64,000 nt of DNA from Synergistaceae bacterium OttesenSCG-928-I11. GTDB lineage: Bacteria; Synergistota; Synergistia; Synergistales; Synergistaceae. This document shows, piece after piece, positions 30,775 to 40,505 of this stretch. Every line of letters begins with the position of its first letter. The first letter of the stretch is position 1. Location: the NCBI GenBank assembly GCA_030266365.1, contig JAJDHV010000001.1, positions 1 to 64,000 on the forward strand. Reading direction: 5' to 3'. A program made the translations under genes and the position numbers. The notes beneath the pieces are model-generated. The model searched no databases, was not told the DNA's origin, and saw nothing but the letters and a program-made list of their open reading frames with translations.

Positions 30775-31485
30775 ATGAGGCCTTCGGAGAGAAGAAAATG
30801 GAAAAAACACGACGAGCCGTCGCCGCGCGAGCTGCGTGAAATGCGCGAACGGGGCGAGTGGATCGACGAGGAGGACGACGAGCCGATCAAAAAAGCGCCA
30901 CTCGCGTTTCGGGTTCTGGCGTGGGTTTCGCTGATCGCGATCTTTTTCGCCGTCGGCTACGGCGCAACGTCGCTCGTCTTCAAATGGATGGACGGCGGAG
31001 GCGGTCAGAAAACGCCGTCGAACCTCGTCGCGAGCCAGGAAGATGCAGCGGACCTGCTCGCACGCGCGAAGTCGGCTGACGAAGTCGCGGCGTCGAGCAA
31101 CATCGTGACCTGCACGCTCTCGATCCCCGAGGGGGGCGCGTTCGTCTCGCGGCAGATTCAATGCTCGGCGGGCCTGCGCGAGGATACGATGAAGCAGGCG
31201 CTCTCCGCGTACATGGACGCGGTCAAGGAGAGCAGCATGCTCGACCCGACGACGCAGAACATCAATCTCTTTCAGAGCGGTGATTGGCTCTATCTCAACA
31301 TGAACGCCAAGTTCCTCGAGTCGCTGAACAAACTTGGCGCGGAGAAATCGCGCTTCCTGATCACCGGCATGGTGAAGACGATGGCGGACAATTTTTCGCC
31401 GGTCAGCAAGATCAAGTTCTACGTCGACGGCAAGGAAGTGCGCGACAAGAAGCCCGTGGACCTGACCGCCGCCTGGGGGATCTGA
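30775..31485 (+). CDS. GerMN-domain membrane-anchored protein
   Basis: 236 residues. Charged cytoplasmic N-terminus to about 42, one membrane helix (about 43-65, VLAWVSLIAIFFAVGYGATSLVF in part), then a GerMN domain (about 105-232) with INLFQSGDWLYLNMNAKFLESL and FYVDGKEV, the fold first described in spore germination protein GerM but common in non-sporulating bacteria next to amidases. Here it follows an amidase, so a role in peptidoglycan remodelling outside the inner membrane is likely. Confidence 0.78.
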   Translation: MRPSERRKWKKHDEPSPRELREMRERGEWIDEEDDEPIKKAPLAFRVLAWVSLIAIFFAVGYGATSLVFKWMDGGGGQKTPSNLVASQEDAADLLARAKSADEVAASSNIVTCTLSIPEGGAFVSRQIQCSAGLREDTMKQALSAYMDAVKESSMLDPTTQNINLFQSGDWLYLNMNAKFLESLNKLGAEKSRFLITGMVKTMADNFSPVSKIKFYVDGKEVRDKKPVDLTAAWGI

Positions 31486-31486
31486 G

Positions 31487-32257
31487 GTGCAGATGGCAAA
31501 TTCGCTCGAGCTGCGCCCCGACGGAAGAAGATACGATGAACTGCGCCCCCTGTCCGCGGACAGGGGGATCAATCGTTATGCGGAGGGTTCCCTGCTGCTG
31601 AAATGGGGGAACACGGTCGTTCATTGCACCGCGTCCGTCGAGGACCGCGTGCCGCCCTTCATGAGGGGACAGGGGACCGGCTGGGTCAGCGCCGAGTACT
31701 CGATGCTGCCGCGGGCGACGCACGAACGAACGCCGCGCGACGTCAATAAAGGGCGAATCAATGGGCGGAGCAGTGAGATCCAGCGCTTGATCGGGCGCTC
31801 GCTGCGTGCTGCCGTCGACCTGAACCGCATCGGTGAGCGGACGATTTGGCTCGACTGCGACGTCCTGCAGGCGGACGGCGGAACGCGCACCGCGTCGATC
31901 ACCGGTGCGTTCGTCTGTCTCGTGGATGCCTTGCGAACGATCTCCGGCGTGGATGCCCTTGTCGCGCAGGTTGCAGCCGTCAGCGTCGGCAAGGTGAACG
32001 GCGTCTCTGTCCTCGACCTCTGCTATGAGGAGGATCGCACGGCAGAGGTGGACTGCAATGTTGTGATGAACAGTCGCGGCGAATTCGTGGAGTTGCAGGG
32101 GACGGGGGAGGGTGGATTTTTTTCGCGCGCGGAGTTCGACGAAATGTTGCGACTTGCCGACACGGGGCTCACTGCGCTCTTCGAGTTGCAGCGCCAGGCA
32201 CTGGATCTTTCCGCCTCGGAGAAACCGATTTTCACCAGGGTTTCCAAAAACACATGA
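31487..32257 (+). CDS. rph: Ribonuclease PH
   Basis: Phosphorolytic 3'-5' exoribonuclease that trims tRNA 3' ends. 256 residues with the family's RPDGRRYDELRPL, GNTVVHCTASVEDRVPPF, GRSSEIQRLIGRSLRAAVDL and CDVLQADGGTRTASITGA motifs, and VELQGTGEGGFFS near the end. GTG 31487 immediately follows the GerMN stop; ATG 31493 is an equal alternative. Overlaps rdgB by 4 bases, the common rph-rdgB pair. Confidence 0.95.
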   Translation: MQMANSLELRPDGRRYDELRPLSADRGINRYAEGSLLLKWGNTVVHCTASVEDRVPPFMRGQGTGWVSAEYSMLPRATHERTPRDVNKGRINGRSSEIQRLIGRSLRAAVDLNRIGERTIWLDCDVLQADGGTRTASITGAFVCLVDALRTISGVDALVAQVAAVSVGKVNGVSVLDLCYEEDRTAEVDCNVVMNSRGEFVELQGTGEGGFFSRAEFDEMLRLADTGLTALFELQRQALDLSASEKPIFTRVSKNT

Positions 32258-32943
32258 CACACACAAGCATCATTCTGGCGAGCGGAAACGCGCACAAGCA
32301 TAAAGAGTTCGAACATTTTTTCGCGACCCTTGACGGTTTGACGACAAACCGTATCACGCTTCTATCGCCCCGCGATTTTCCCGACGTTGCTTCGACGCTC
32401 GACGAAATCGAAGAAAACGGCGCGACCTACGAAGAAAACGCGCTGATCAAGGCACGTGCTTGGGCGAATGCAACCGGTCTCCCTGCGATCGCCGATGACA
32501 GCGGCATCGAGGTGGAGGCGCTCGACTGGGCGCCGGGAATTCGTTCGGCGCGCGCGACTGACGGCAGCGACGCGGATCGGGTGTGTTGGATGCTGAATCG
32601 GATGCAGGGCAAGAAAAATTTGCACGAACGGCGGGCCTGTTTCGTCGCTTGTATCGTCATCGCGTTCCCGGGGAAAATTTCCCACGGCGGGCGCGATTTT
32701 TTTTCGACGGAGGGACGATGTTGGGGGATACTTGCCCTGGAGCCGCGGGGAACGAACGGCTTCGGATATGATCCGATCTTCGTTCCCGATGGGTACGACC
32801 GTACGTTTGCCGAATTCGACGGTGCGGAAAAATCGAACGTTTCCCATCGGGCAATCGCCATGAAAGGTATGGCGCAAATGATGTCCGTTGTGTTAGAATA
32901 TGCGTCCGTGCGTGAGACATCGCACGGACGGATCCGATATTGA
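32254..32943 (+). CDS. rdgB: XTP/dITP diphosphatase (RdgB/HAM1)
   Basis: Hydrolyses non-canonical purine nucleotides (XTP, dITP, ITP) to monophosphates, preventing their incorporation. 229 residues; motifs are ILASGNAHKHKEF, TYEENALIKARAWA, AIADDSGIEVEAL, APGIRSAR and GTNGFGYDPIFVP. The C-terminus is about 25 residues longer than usual. Translationally coupled to rph through ATGA. Confidence 0.95.
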   Translation: MTHTSIILASGNAHKHKEFEHFFATLDGLTTNRITLLSPRDFPDVASTLDEIEENGATYEENALIKARAWANATGLPAIADDSGIEVEALDWAPGIRSARATDGSDADRVCWMLNRMQGKKNLHERRACFVACIVIAFPGKISHGGRDFFSTEGRCWGILALEPRGTNGFGYDPIFVPDGYDRTFAEFDGAEKSNVSHRAIAMKGMAQMMSVVLEYASVRETSHGRIRY

Positions 32944-32973
32944 CCCGACTTTTTCAGGGGGGTGTACGAACAG

Positions 32974-33201
32974 ATGAAAATCCTGCTTTCAGCCGCATTT
33001 ATCGTCCTTTGCATCGCATTGATGGGCGTGATCCTGATGCAGCATCGCAAGAGCGGCGGCTTCACCGGCAGCTTCGGTGGTGGCGGCACGCAGATGGACA
33101 CGTCCGGCGGATCGTGGCAGCGAATGACGTCGATGACGAAAATCACCGTCGTTCTGACCGGCGTCTTTATGGTTCTGGCGTTATTGCTGGTAAAATTCTA
33201 A
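32974..33201 (+). CDS. secG: Preprotein translocase subunit SecG
   Basis: Small subunit of the SecYEG channel in the inner membrane. About 75 residues with two membrane helices (2-20 and 49-70) and a Gly-rich loop (HRKSGGFTGSFGGGGTQMD) between, as in SecG. ATG 32974 lies 9 bases after AGGGGGGT; GTG 32962 is an alternative that adds four residues. Last gene of the cheW operon. Confidence 0.9.
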   Translation: MKILLSAAFIVLCIALMGVILMQHRKSGGFTGSFGGGGTQMDTSGGSWQRMTSMTKITVVLTGVFMVLALLLVKF

Positions 33202-33232
33202 AGTCTGGTCGATGTGACCGGCGACAAACGGC

Positions 33233-33261
33233 TTGACGCTGGTTGTCGCTTGCATTATAAT
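33233..33261 (+). promoter_or_regulatory. Strong promoter of rplM-rpsI
   Basis: TTGACG (33233-33238) and TATAAT (33256-33261) with an exact 17-base spacer, about 80 bases before rplM. Near consensus, as expected for ribosomal protein genes. Confidence 0.85.
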
Positions 33262-33290
33262 CCTTGAGTTTGACAGATATGGTGTTTGAT

Positions 33291-33314
33291 ACGCCGTCCC
33301 CCCTACGACGGTGT
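33291..33314 (+). promoter_or_regulatory. Hairpin in the rplM leader
   Basis: ACGCCGTC pairs with GACGGTGT (one G-U) around an 8-base C-rich loop, in the 5' leader between promoter and rplM Shine-Dalgarno (AGAGGAGG). A candidate L13 autoregulatory leader, known in other bacteria, but no consensus match is claimed. Confidence 0.4.
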
Positions 33315-33340
33315 TTTCTTAAAAGAGGAGGAAGTTTTCA

Positions 33341-33787
33341 ATGATCGGAACGCGCACCTACGTGGCCAAGCGCGAAGAGGTCGAGCACAAGTGGTACGTC
33401 ATCGACGCCACGGACAAGCATCTCGGCCGGCTCGCCGCACAAGTGGCCCGCATTCTTACCGGCAAGCACAAGCCGACCTATACACCGCACGTGGACACCG
33501 GCGACTTCGTCGTCGTCGTGAACGCGGAGAAAATCGCGCTCACCGGGAAAAAACTCGAACAATCGAAGATCTACAAGTACAGCGGATACCCCGGCGGACT
33601 CAAGTCGCGCACGTATGCCGAGGTGTTGCAGCGCCGCCCCGAACACCTCATCGAAAAGGTCGTCTGGGGCATGCTGCCGAAGACGAAGCTCGGCCGCGCG
33701 ATGTACAAGAAGCTCAAGGTCTACGCCGGCGCGGCGCACCCGCACGCGGCGCAGCAGCCCGAGGCTGTCGACAGCTTCAAGTGGTAG
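33341..33787 (+). CDS. rplM: 50S ribosomal protein L13
   Basis: Large-subunit protein, 148 residues. [38 protein letters not shown], and [21 protein letters not shown] match L13. AGAGGAGG upstream of ATG 33341. Followed 14 bases later by rpsI, the standard pair. Confidence 0.97.
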   Translation: MIGTRTYVAKREEVEHKWYVIDATDKHLGRLAAQVARILTGKHKPTYTPHVDTGDFVVVVNAEKIALTGKKLEQSKIYKYSGYPGGLKSRTYAEVLQRRPEHLIEKVVWGMLPKTKLGRAMYKKLKVYAGAAHPHAAQQPEAVDSFKW

Positions 33788-33801
33788 GAGGTTTTATATA
33801 A

Positions 33802-34194
33802 ATGGACGTTGTCAATTATTGGGGAACCGGACGCCGCAAGAACGCCGTCGCGCGCGTGCTTCTGCGCACCGGCAGCGGTAAGATCACGATCAACAACCGC
33901 ACTGTCGACGACTATCTCCCGCGCTTCTTCTGGAAGACGCAGGCGATGGAGCCGCTTCAGGTCGCGGGCGTCGAGGGCAAGGTCGACATCATCGTCAACG
34001 CGCACGGCGGCGGCTTGACGGGACAGAGCGGCGCGATCCGCATGGGCATCGCCCGCGCGATCCTCAAGCTCAATCCCGACGCGCGCCCCGTCCTCAAGAA
34101 GGCAGGGATGCTTCGCCGCGACTCGCGCATGGTCGAGCGCAAGAAGTTCGGCCAGAAGGGCGCGCGCGGCAAGAGGCAGTTCTCCAAGCGTTAA
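33802..34194 (+). CDS. rpsI: 30S ribosomal protein S9
   Basis: Small-subunit protein, 130 residues. YWGTGRRKNAVARVLL at the start, GGGLTGQSGAIRMGIARAL-like segment in the middle, and the highly conserved basic tail ending KRQFSKR that reaches the P-site tRNA. Shares the rplM promoter and ends before a terminator. Confidence 0.97.
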   Translation: MDVVNYWGTGRRKNAVARVLLRTGSGKITINNRTVDDYLPRFFWKTQAMEPLQVAGVEGKVDIIVNAHGGGLTGQSGAIRMGIARAILKLNPDARPVLKKAGMLRRDSRMVERKKFGQKGARGKRQFSKR

Positions 34195-34222
34195 TTCTGT
34201 CTGCCGATTCGGATTTACACAG

Positions 34223-34249
34223 CGGGTTGCATTCGTGCAGCCCGTTTTT
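34223..34249 (+). terminator. Terminator after rpsI
   Basis: CGGGTTGCA/TGCAGCCCG stem (one G-U) with a TTCG tetraloop and TTTTT following, about 28 bases past the rpsI stop. Confidence 0.85.
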
Positions 34250-34310
34250 CTTTATTTGAAATTCAGCAATTCTACCTGTTTAAAGATCGGTTCTTTACGA
34301 GATATACTGT

Positions 34311-34441
34311 TCAGACAGGGGAGTAGTCGGCACCCGATAAGCGGTGCGGCCAAGTCAACAACACGGTGTTTCACACTGGTTTGGCCTTTTATGACAAGAC
34401 CTGCGTTCTCGAATCGGGATCGCTGTGTCTTGTTTTTTTTT
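34311..34441 (+). promoter_or_regulatory. yybP-ykoY-type manganese riboswitch with terminator
   Basis: The leader of the P-type ATPase contains AGGGGAGTAGTCGG, then AAGTCAACAACAC, then ATGACAAGACCTG, the conserved blocks of the yybP-ykoY (Mn2+-sensing) aptamer. ACAAGAC at 34394-34400, inside the last block, can instead pair with GTCTTGT at 34427-34433, which is followed by nine T: a terminator mutually exclusive with the aptamer. Mn2+ binding would therefore allow read-through. A -10-like TATACT at 34303-34308 lies just upstream. Covariance search was not possible here. Confidence 0.78.
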
Positions 34442-34478
34442 GACGCAGTGTTTCGAAATCTTCTGGGAGGTCGGTTGA

Positions 34479-37103
<2,625 letters not shown>

Positions 37104-37109
<6 letters not shown>

Positions 37110-37187
37110 GGACAAGGTCGCGGGGCTCTGCCCCGCACCCCGCAAGGGGCGGGCCGCGGGGCAGAGCCCGCGACCTTGACCCTACGC
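37104..37187. repeat. Large inverted repeat between the ATPase and trpB (bidirectional terminator-like)
   Basis: Arms of about 33 bases (GCGTAGGG, one mismatch, CAAGGTCGCGGG, then CTCTGCCCCGC with one extra G) flank a short GC-rich centre, filling the 80-base gap between convergent stop codons. The stem is very stable but lacks T-runs. It may end both transcripts or be a REP-like dispersed element. Confidence 0.7.
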
Positions 37188-37189
37188 TT

Positions 37190-38413
37190 TTACTTGAATA
37201 TGCCCAGTTTGCTGATGGTTTCCATGTCTTTGTCGCCGCGTCCGGAGAGGTTGACGAGGACGGTTTTGTCGGGTGTCAGCTCGCGGGCGATTTTGATGCC
37301 TCCTGCGAGGGCGTGTGCGCTTTCGAGGGCGGGGATGATGCCCTCGGTCTGGCAGAGGAGGGTGAAGGCCTCGAGGGCTTCGTCGTCGCCGACATAACAG
37401 TAGTCGGCTCTGCCGCTGTCCTTGAGGATGGCGTGGAGCGGGCCGACGGAGGGATAGTCGAGGCCGGAGGCGATGGAGTAGACCTCTGCGGGCTCGCCCG
37501 CGTCGTCGGTCAGGACGTAGCTGCGGAAGCCGTGCATGACGCCGGGGTGGCCGAGTGTGATGCTCGCCGCGTGCTGCCCGTATTCGAGGCCACGACCGGA
37601 GGGCTCGATGCCGACAAGTTTGACGTCGGTATCCTCGAGGAAGCCGGTGAAGGCGCCCGCCGCGTTGCTGCCGCCGCCGACGCAGGCGACGACGTAGTCG
37701 GGGAGCGCGCCGGTGCGCTCGATCATCTGCGCGCGGGCCTCGTCGCCGATGATACGCTGGAAATCCTGGACCATGGTGGGGTAGGGGTGTGGCCCGACGG
37801 CGGATCCGATGAGGTAGAAGAGGGTCGGGTCGTCGATCAGGGCCTGGAGAGCGGCGTCGACGGCCTCCTTGAGGGTCTTCTGGCCGAATTCGACGGGGAC
37901 GACGGTCGCGCCGAGCGCCTTCATGCGGAGGACGTTGGGCGCCTGTTTGACGATGTCGACGCTGCCCATGTAGACGTCGCACTCCATGCCCATGAGGGCG
38001 GCGACGGTGGCAGCGGCGACGCCATGCATGCCCGCGCCGGTTTCGGCGATCAGCTTGGTCTTGCCCATGCGGCGCGCGACGAGCGCCTGGCCGATGCAGT
38101 TGTTGATCTTGTGTGCGCCGGTGTGATTCAGGTCCTCGCGCTTGAGGAAGATGCGTGCGCCGCCGTATTTCGCGGAGAGGTTTTTGCACTCGGTGAGGGC
38201 GGTCGGGCGTCCGACGTACTCCTTCATGAGACGCATGTACTCCTCGCGGAACGCGGGGTCGTTGCGGCATTCGTCGTATACGCGAGCGATCTCGTCCATC
38301 ACGGGAACGAGTGCGTCGGGGATATAGCTGCCGCCGTAGTCGCCGTACATGCCGCACTTGGGGAAACCTGCCGTTGCCTTATCGATGTTCTTTGTCGTGT
38401 TTGTCGTTGTCAT
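37190..38413 (-). CDS. trpB: Tryptophan synthase beta chain
   Basis: PLP enzyme that joins indole and serine to make tryptophan. About 407 residues, TrpB1 type. [21 protein letters not shown] opens it (residues about 17-37); [15 protein letters not shown] carries the Schiff-base Lys (about 102), [11 protein letters not shown] and [10 protein letters not shown] bind substrate and phosphate. ATG 38413 is 9 bases from GGGAGG; the ATG at 38422 touches the Shine-Dalgarno and is less likely. No trpA or other trp gene is adjacent, so it may salvage indole or meet a distant TrpA. A trp leader peptide and attenuator lie upstream. Confidence 0.95.
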   Translation of the reverse strand: MTTTNTTKNIDKATAGFPKCGMYGDYGGSYIPDALVPVMDEIARVYDECRNDPAFREEYMRLMKEYVGRPTALTECKNLSAKYGGARIFLKREDLNHTGAHKINNCIGQALVARRMGKTKLIAETGAGMHGVAAATVAALMGMECDVYMGSVDIVKQAPNVLRMKALGATVVPVEFGQKTLKEAVDAALQALIDDPTLFYLIGSAVGPHPYPTMVQDFQRIIGDEARAQMIERTGALPDYVVACVGGGSNAAGAFTGFLEDTDVKLVGIEPSGRGLEYGQHAASITLGHPGVMHGFRSYVLTDDAGEPAEVYSIASGLDYPSVGPLHAILKDSGRADYCYVGDDEALEAFTLLCQTEGIIPALESAHALAGGIKIARELTPDKTVLVNLSGRGDKDMETISKLGIFK

Positions 38414-38458
38414 GATCTTCATCCTCCCAAATTTTTTATTTTATTTTTTCGTATTCAC

Positions 38459-38474
38459 GTCAAAAATTTTTGAC
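38459..38474. promoter_or_regulatory. Perfect 16-bp palindrome upstream of trpB
   Basis: GTCAAAAATTTTTGAC, about 45 bases before the trpB start and downstream of the attenuator terminators. Could be an operator, or part of a secondary promoter: TTGACG on the minus strand starts inside it. No -10 at good spacing is evident. Confidence 0.4.
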
Positions 38475-38543
38475 ACGTTGTCTTCTGTTACGTTCGGTCC
38501 GCGATTCTTTCAGGTCATCTCGAATCATCTCCCTGTGTATCAA

Positions 38544-38575
38544 CAAAAAAAGAGGGGCGAAAACATCGCCCCTCT
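38544..38575 (-). terminator. Second terminator in the trpB leader
   Basis: AGAGGGGCGA/TCGCCCCTCT stem (10 bp, 5-base loop) followed by TTTTTTT on the minus strand. It lies after the first attenuator terminator and before trpB, about 130 bases from the start codon. Confidence 0.85.
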
Positions 38576-38603
38576 CAGTCCTGTTTATCTATTGCAGTCG
38601 ACT

Positions 38604-38640
38604 AAAAAAGGCTCGAAGGATTGGTTGCACCCTCCGAGCC
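38604..38640 (-). terminator. trp attenuator terminator
   Basis: Minus-strand GGCTCGGAGG pairs with CCTTCGAGCC (10 bp, one G-U, 11-base loop) followed by TTTTTT. It starts 33 bases after the leader-peptide stop, the classical position for ribosome-controlled attenuation. Confidence 0.85.
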
Positions 38641-38672
38641 CTTCTGCATGCGCAGTATGAACCGGTGGGTGG

Positions 38673-38741
38673 CTATCGCCACCACCACCAGCAGGTCGTT
38701 ACGTTGATTGCCGTGTGTTCGCGAAGTTCTGCGATTGACAT
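38673..38741 (-). CDS. trpL: trp operon leader peptide with four tandem Trp codons
   Basis: A 22-residue peptide starting MSIAELREHTAINV and ending TTCWWWWR, with GGAGG 8 bases before the ATG. The four consecutive TGG codons would stall ribosomes when charged tRNA-Trp is scarce. The Trp codons form one side of a small hairpin: GGTGGC next to the stop pairs with GCCACC just after it, and the CACCC beyond can pair with GGGTG in the loop of the downstream terminator, a plausible antiterminator. Together with the terminators this is a complete trp attenuator for the lone trpB gene. Confidence 0.88.
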   Translation of the reverse strand: MSIAELREHTAINVTTCWWWWR

Positions 38742-38918
38742 TTCGTTGCCTCCACACTCAAAAGATAAACTTTCACCATTTGCTGCGCGAAAGCGTATCA
38801 TAGATGGTAAAATCGTGCAAGAGGGGAGTTTTTCTTTTTTCTGCGAAAATACGGCCACTGCCTCTGGACACAACGAAAATCAGACGGTATTTTTTAATTC
38901 GATAAAGGGGGAGATGCC

Positions 38919-39488
38919 ATGCTGTACAGAAAGCCAAGAAATAAGGAGGAGCCGCTCGAATTTGTCGGAGTACAACCGAGAAACAGGCACATCGATGAGA
39001 TGGTCCGCAAAGTAGGTTATATCGGCGTGATGTTCAACAACGACGACTTCTTCGACGCGGTGATCTGGGCCTCGAATCTGGTCGACGAATACGAAAAACA
39101 CTTCGACACGCTCGGCGACCGCGTGGCGATCCCCTTCGACGAGCTTGGCGATTTCAAAAAGGCCGAACTCATCGACGCTTACCTCCTTCTGATCGTTTAC
39201 TACTACAGAAAAGGCAACTTCCGCGTGCTGGAGTCGCTGAAATCGCGTTTCATGACTGTGGCTAAATTTCAAAACCTACCCAAAGAGCACGTTTCGGTGA
39301 TGCGAAATTGGGACGACTATATGGCCGATGTGAAGAAAAAAATGGAGCAGGACGATTACAGCGCCCCCGACATCGGCGACCTCGGCGGTACGGAAGACCT
39401 GTTCGAGTACTACAAGGGCGTCGTCGAGAAGGAGCAACAGGCCTTCAAAGATGAGATGCGAAAAGAAAAGGGCCTCAGAGTCGATTGA
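38919..39488 (+). CDS. Hypothetical protein, helical, unrecognised
   Basis: 189 residues, no signal peptide or membrane helix. I do not recognise the family. The sequence is mainly helical and acidic: FFDAVIWASNLVDEYEKHFDTLGDRVAI, AELIDAYLLLIVYYYRKGNFRVLESLKSRF in the middle (shown by region, about 45-115), and a charged C-terminus EKEQQAFKDEMRKEKGLRVD. GGGGGAG stands before ATG 38919. Divergent from the trp leader and just upstream of the tRNA-Val. Codon use is like its neighbours, so it is probably a native gene. Confidence 0.65.
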   Translation: MLYRKPRNKEEPLEFVGVQPRNRHIDEMVRKVGYIGVMFNNDDFFDAVIWASNLVDEYEKHFDTLGDRVAIPFDELGDFKKAELIDAYLLLIVYYYRKGNFRVLESLKSRFMTVAKFQNLPKEHVSVMRNWDDYMADVKKKMEQDDYSAPDIGDLGGTEDLFEYYKGVVEKEQQAFKDEMRKEKGLRVD

Positions 39489-39514
39489 TTCCAGCCGAAT
39501 GTGCCGCACAAGTG

Positions 39515-39543
39515 TTGACAAGGCCTCGATCAATCGCTAAAAT
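39515..39543 (+). promoter_or_regulatory. Promoter of tRNA-Val
   Basis: TTGACA (39515-39520) and TAAAAT (39538-39543) at 17 bases, ending 11 bases before the mature tRNA. Close to consensus. Confidence 0.85.
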
Positions 39544-39554
39544 CTAGCCTCGTC

Positions 39555-39629
39555 GGGTGATTAGTTCAGAGGTAGAACGCTTCCTTGACACGGAAGAGGT
39601 CAGAGGTTCGATTCCTCTATCACCCACCA
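39555..39629 (+). tRNA. tRNA-Val (anticodon GAC)
   Basis: A complete 75-nt cloverleaf with encoded CCA: acceptor GGGTGAT/ATCACCC, D arm with AGTTCAGAGGTAGAAC, anticodon stem CTTCC/GGAAG with loop TTGACAC, and T arm AGAGG-TTCGATT-CCTCT. Everything to its right to at least 62.7 kb has mobile-element character, so its 3' end is a likely integration site. Confidence 0.96.
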
Positions 39630-39638
39630 GCTAATACC

Positions 39639-39673
39639 AAGGCTTCAGGGCATTTCGCCCCGAAGCCTTTTTT
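39639..39673 (+). terminator. Terminator after tRNA-Val
   Basis: AAGGCTTC/GAAGCCTT stem extended by GGGC/GCCC around a short loop, followed by TTTTTT. Ten bases past the CCA end. Confidence 0.85.
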
Positions 39674-40093
39674 AATAATCTGCTCCAAATCTGCTCCAAA
39701 ATTTTTCGTCATAAATTTACAAAAGTCGGGTGCCTTTTTTGACTCTCCTCAAAAATAAATCTATTCTTCTCTCGAATAAACTATAAGACATTTCTTTGTG
39801 CCTTGGCGGGCTGAAAAACAATATCGGATTGATGGCAAAATATTTTTCCTGGCAGGCGACACACTCCGTTGCCTCGCAGGGAGACACGTAGTTTTACCTA
39901 CTCACAGCCGTGCAAAACTGCCCACGCTTGAATTACCCAAAACTCATGAAGCCTTCACCAGTACATTCTTACAGCATCAGTATAATCTGCCGCGCCCTTT
40001 CCCCTCTCATATACAGGCGCTTTATCAACACCCCACCTCACCAGCCGTATCGTGAACCACAACAAAGCGCTGCGGTTTAAGGGAGTGATTGAT
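39674..40093 (+). other. Gene-poor junction between tRNA-Val and the excisionase-like gene
   Basis: About 420 bases with lower GC at the left (TCTGCTCCAAATCTGCTCC is a tandem 9-10-base repeat at about 39680). Short open readings here show no family features. The stretch is where an attachment site and former integrase end would be expected, but no duplicate of the tRNA 3' end is visible in the window. Confidence 0.4.
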
Positions 40094-40486
40094 ATGACAA
40101 GCGCGATTAACGTTTCGGTCGAGAAGGGTTTCCTTCGGGTCATCGGCGAAATACCCGTGACAAGCTCGAAGGAGGAGTTGGAGGCATTCGTCTCGGATAT
40201 CAACTGGAGGCTGCTCGGGGACAAACAAACCCCGAAAGCGCCTTCATTCGGACTGCGTACCAGGGAACTCACGGAGGCCGACGCCGCGATTTACATCGGG
40301 CGCTCTCGTTCATTTTTGCGGAGTTGCCGTCATGAGGGAAAGAGGGGCAAGCGCCCAAGAGGGCCGAAATACACGCGCGACAGCGCGCGCTCCATCAGAT
40401 ACCCGGTCGAGGAGTTGGACAAGTGGCTCGCCGGTCGCGCTCTTTATGAGGCCACATGCGAGGAGATGGGCGACGAAGAGCAATAG
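40094..40486 (+). CDS. Excisionase/AlpA-like helix-turn-helix DNA-binding protein
   Basis: About 130 residues. The N-terminal 45 residues form a small beta/alpha segment; residues about 60-120 show the excisionase-type pattern RELTEADAAIYIGRSRSFLRSCRHEG with a basic stretch KRGKRPRGPKYTRD and a final YPVEELDKWLAGR helix, as in HTH_17 proteins. ATG 40094 is 8 bases after AGGGAG; an upstream GTG at 40052 has no such site. The position next to the tRNA suggests a role in excision of the element, though no integrase is in the window. Confidence 0.7.
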   Translation: MTSAINVSVEKGFLRVIGEIPVTSSKEELEAFVSDINWRLLGDKQTPKAPSFGLRTRELTEADAAIYIGRSRSFLRSCRHEGKRGKRPRGPKYTRDSARSIRYPVEELDKWLAGRALYEATCEEMGDEEQ

Positions 40487-40505
40487 CAGCCGCTATCGCT
40501 CTGGC

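Noticed and set aside
38459-38474. The 16-bp palindrome as a third trpB terminator
   Set aside because: The stem is almost all A-T and has no T-run after it; an operator or chance palindrome fits better.
39798-40055. An 85-codon reading after tRNA-Val
   Set aside because: No ribosome site, no family pattern, and it overlaps the upstream region of the excisionase-like gene.
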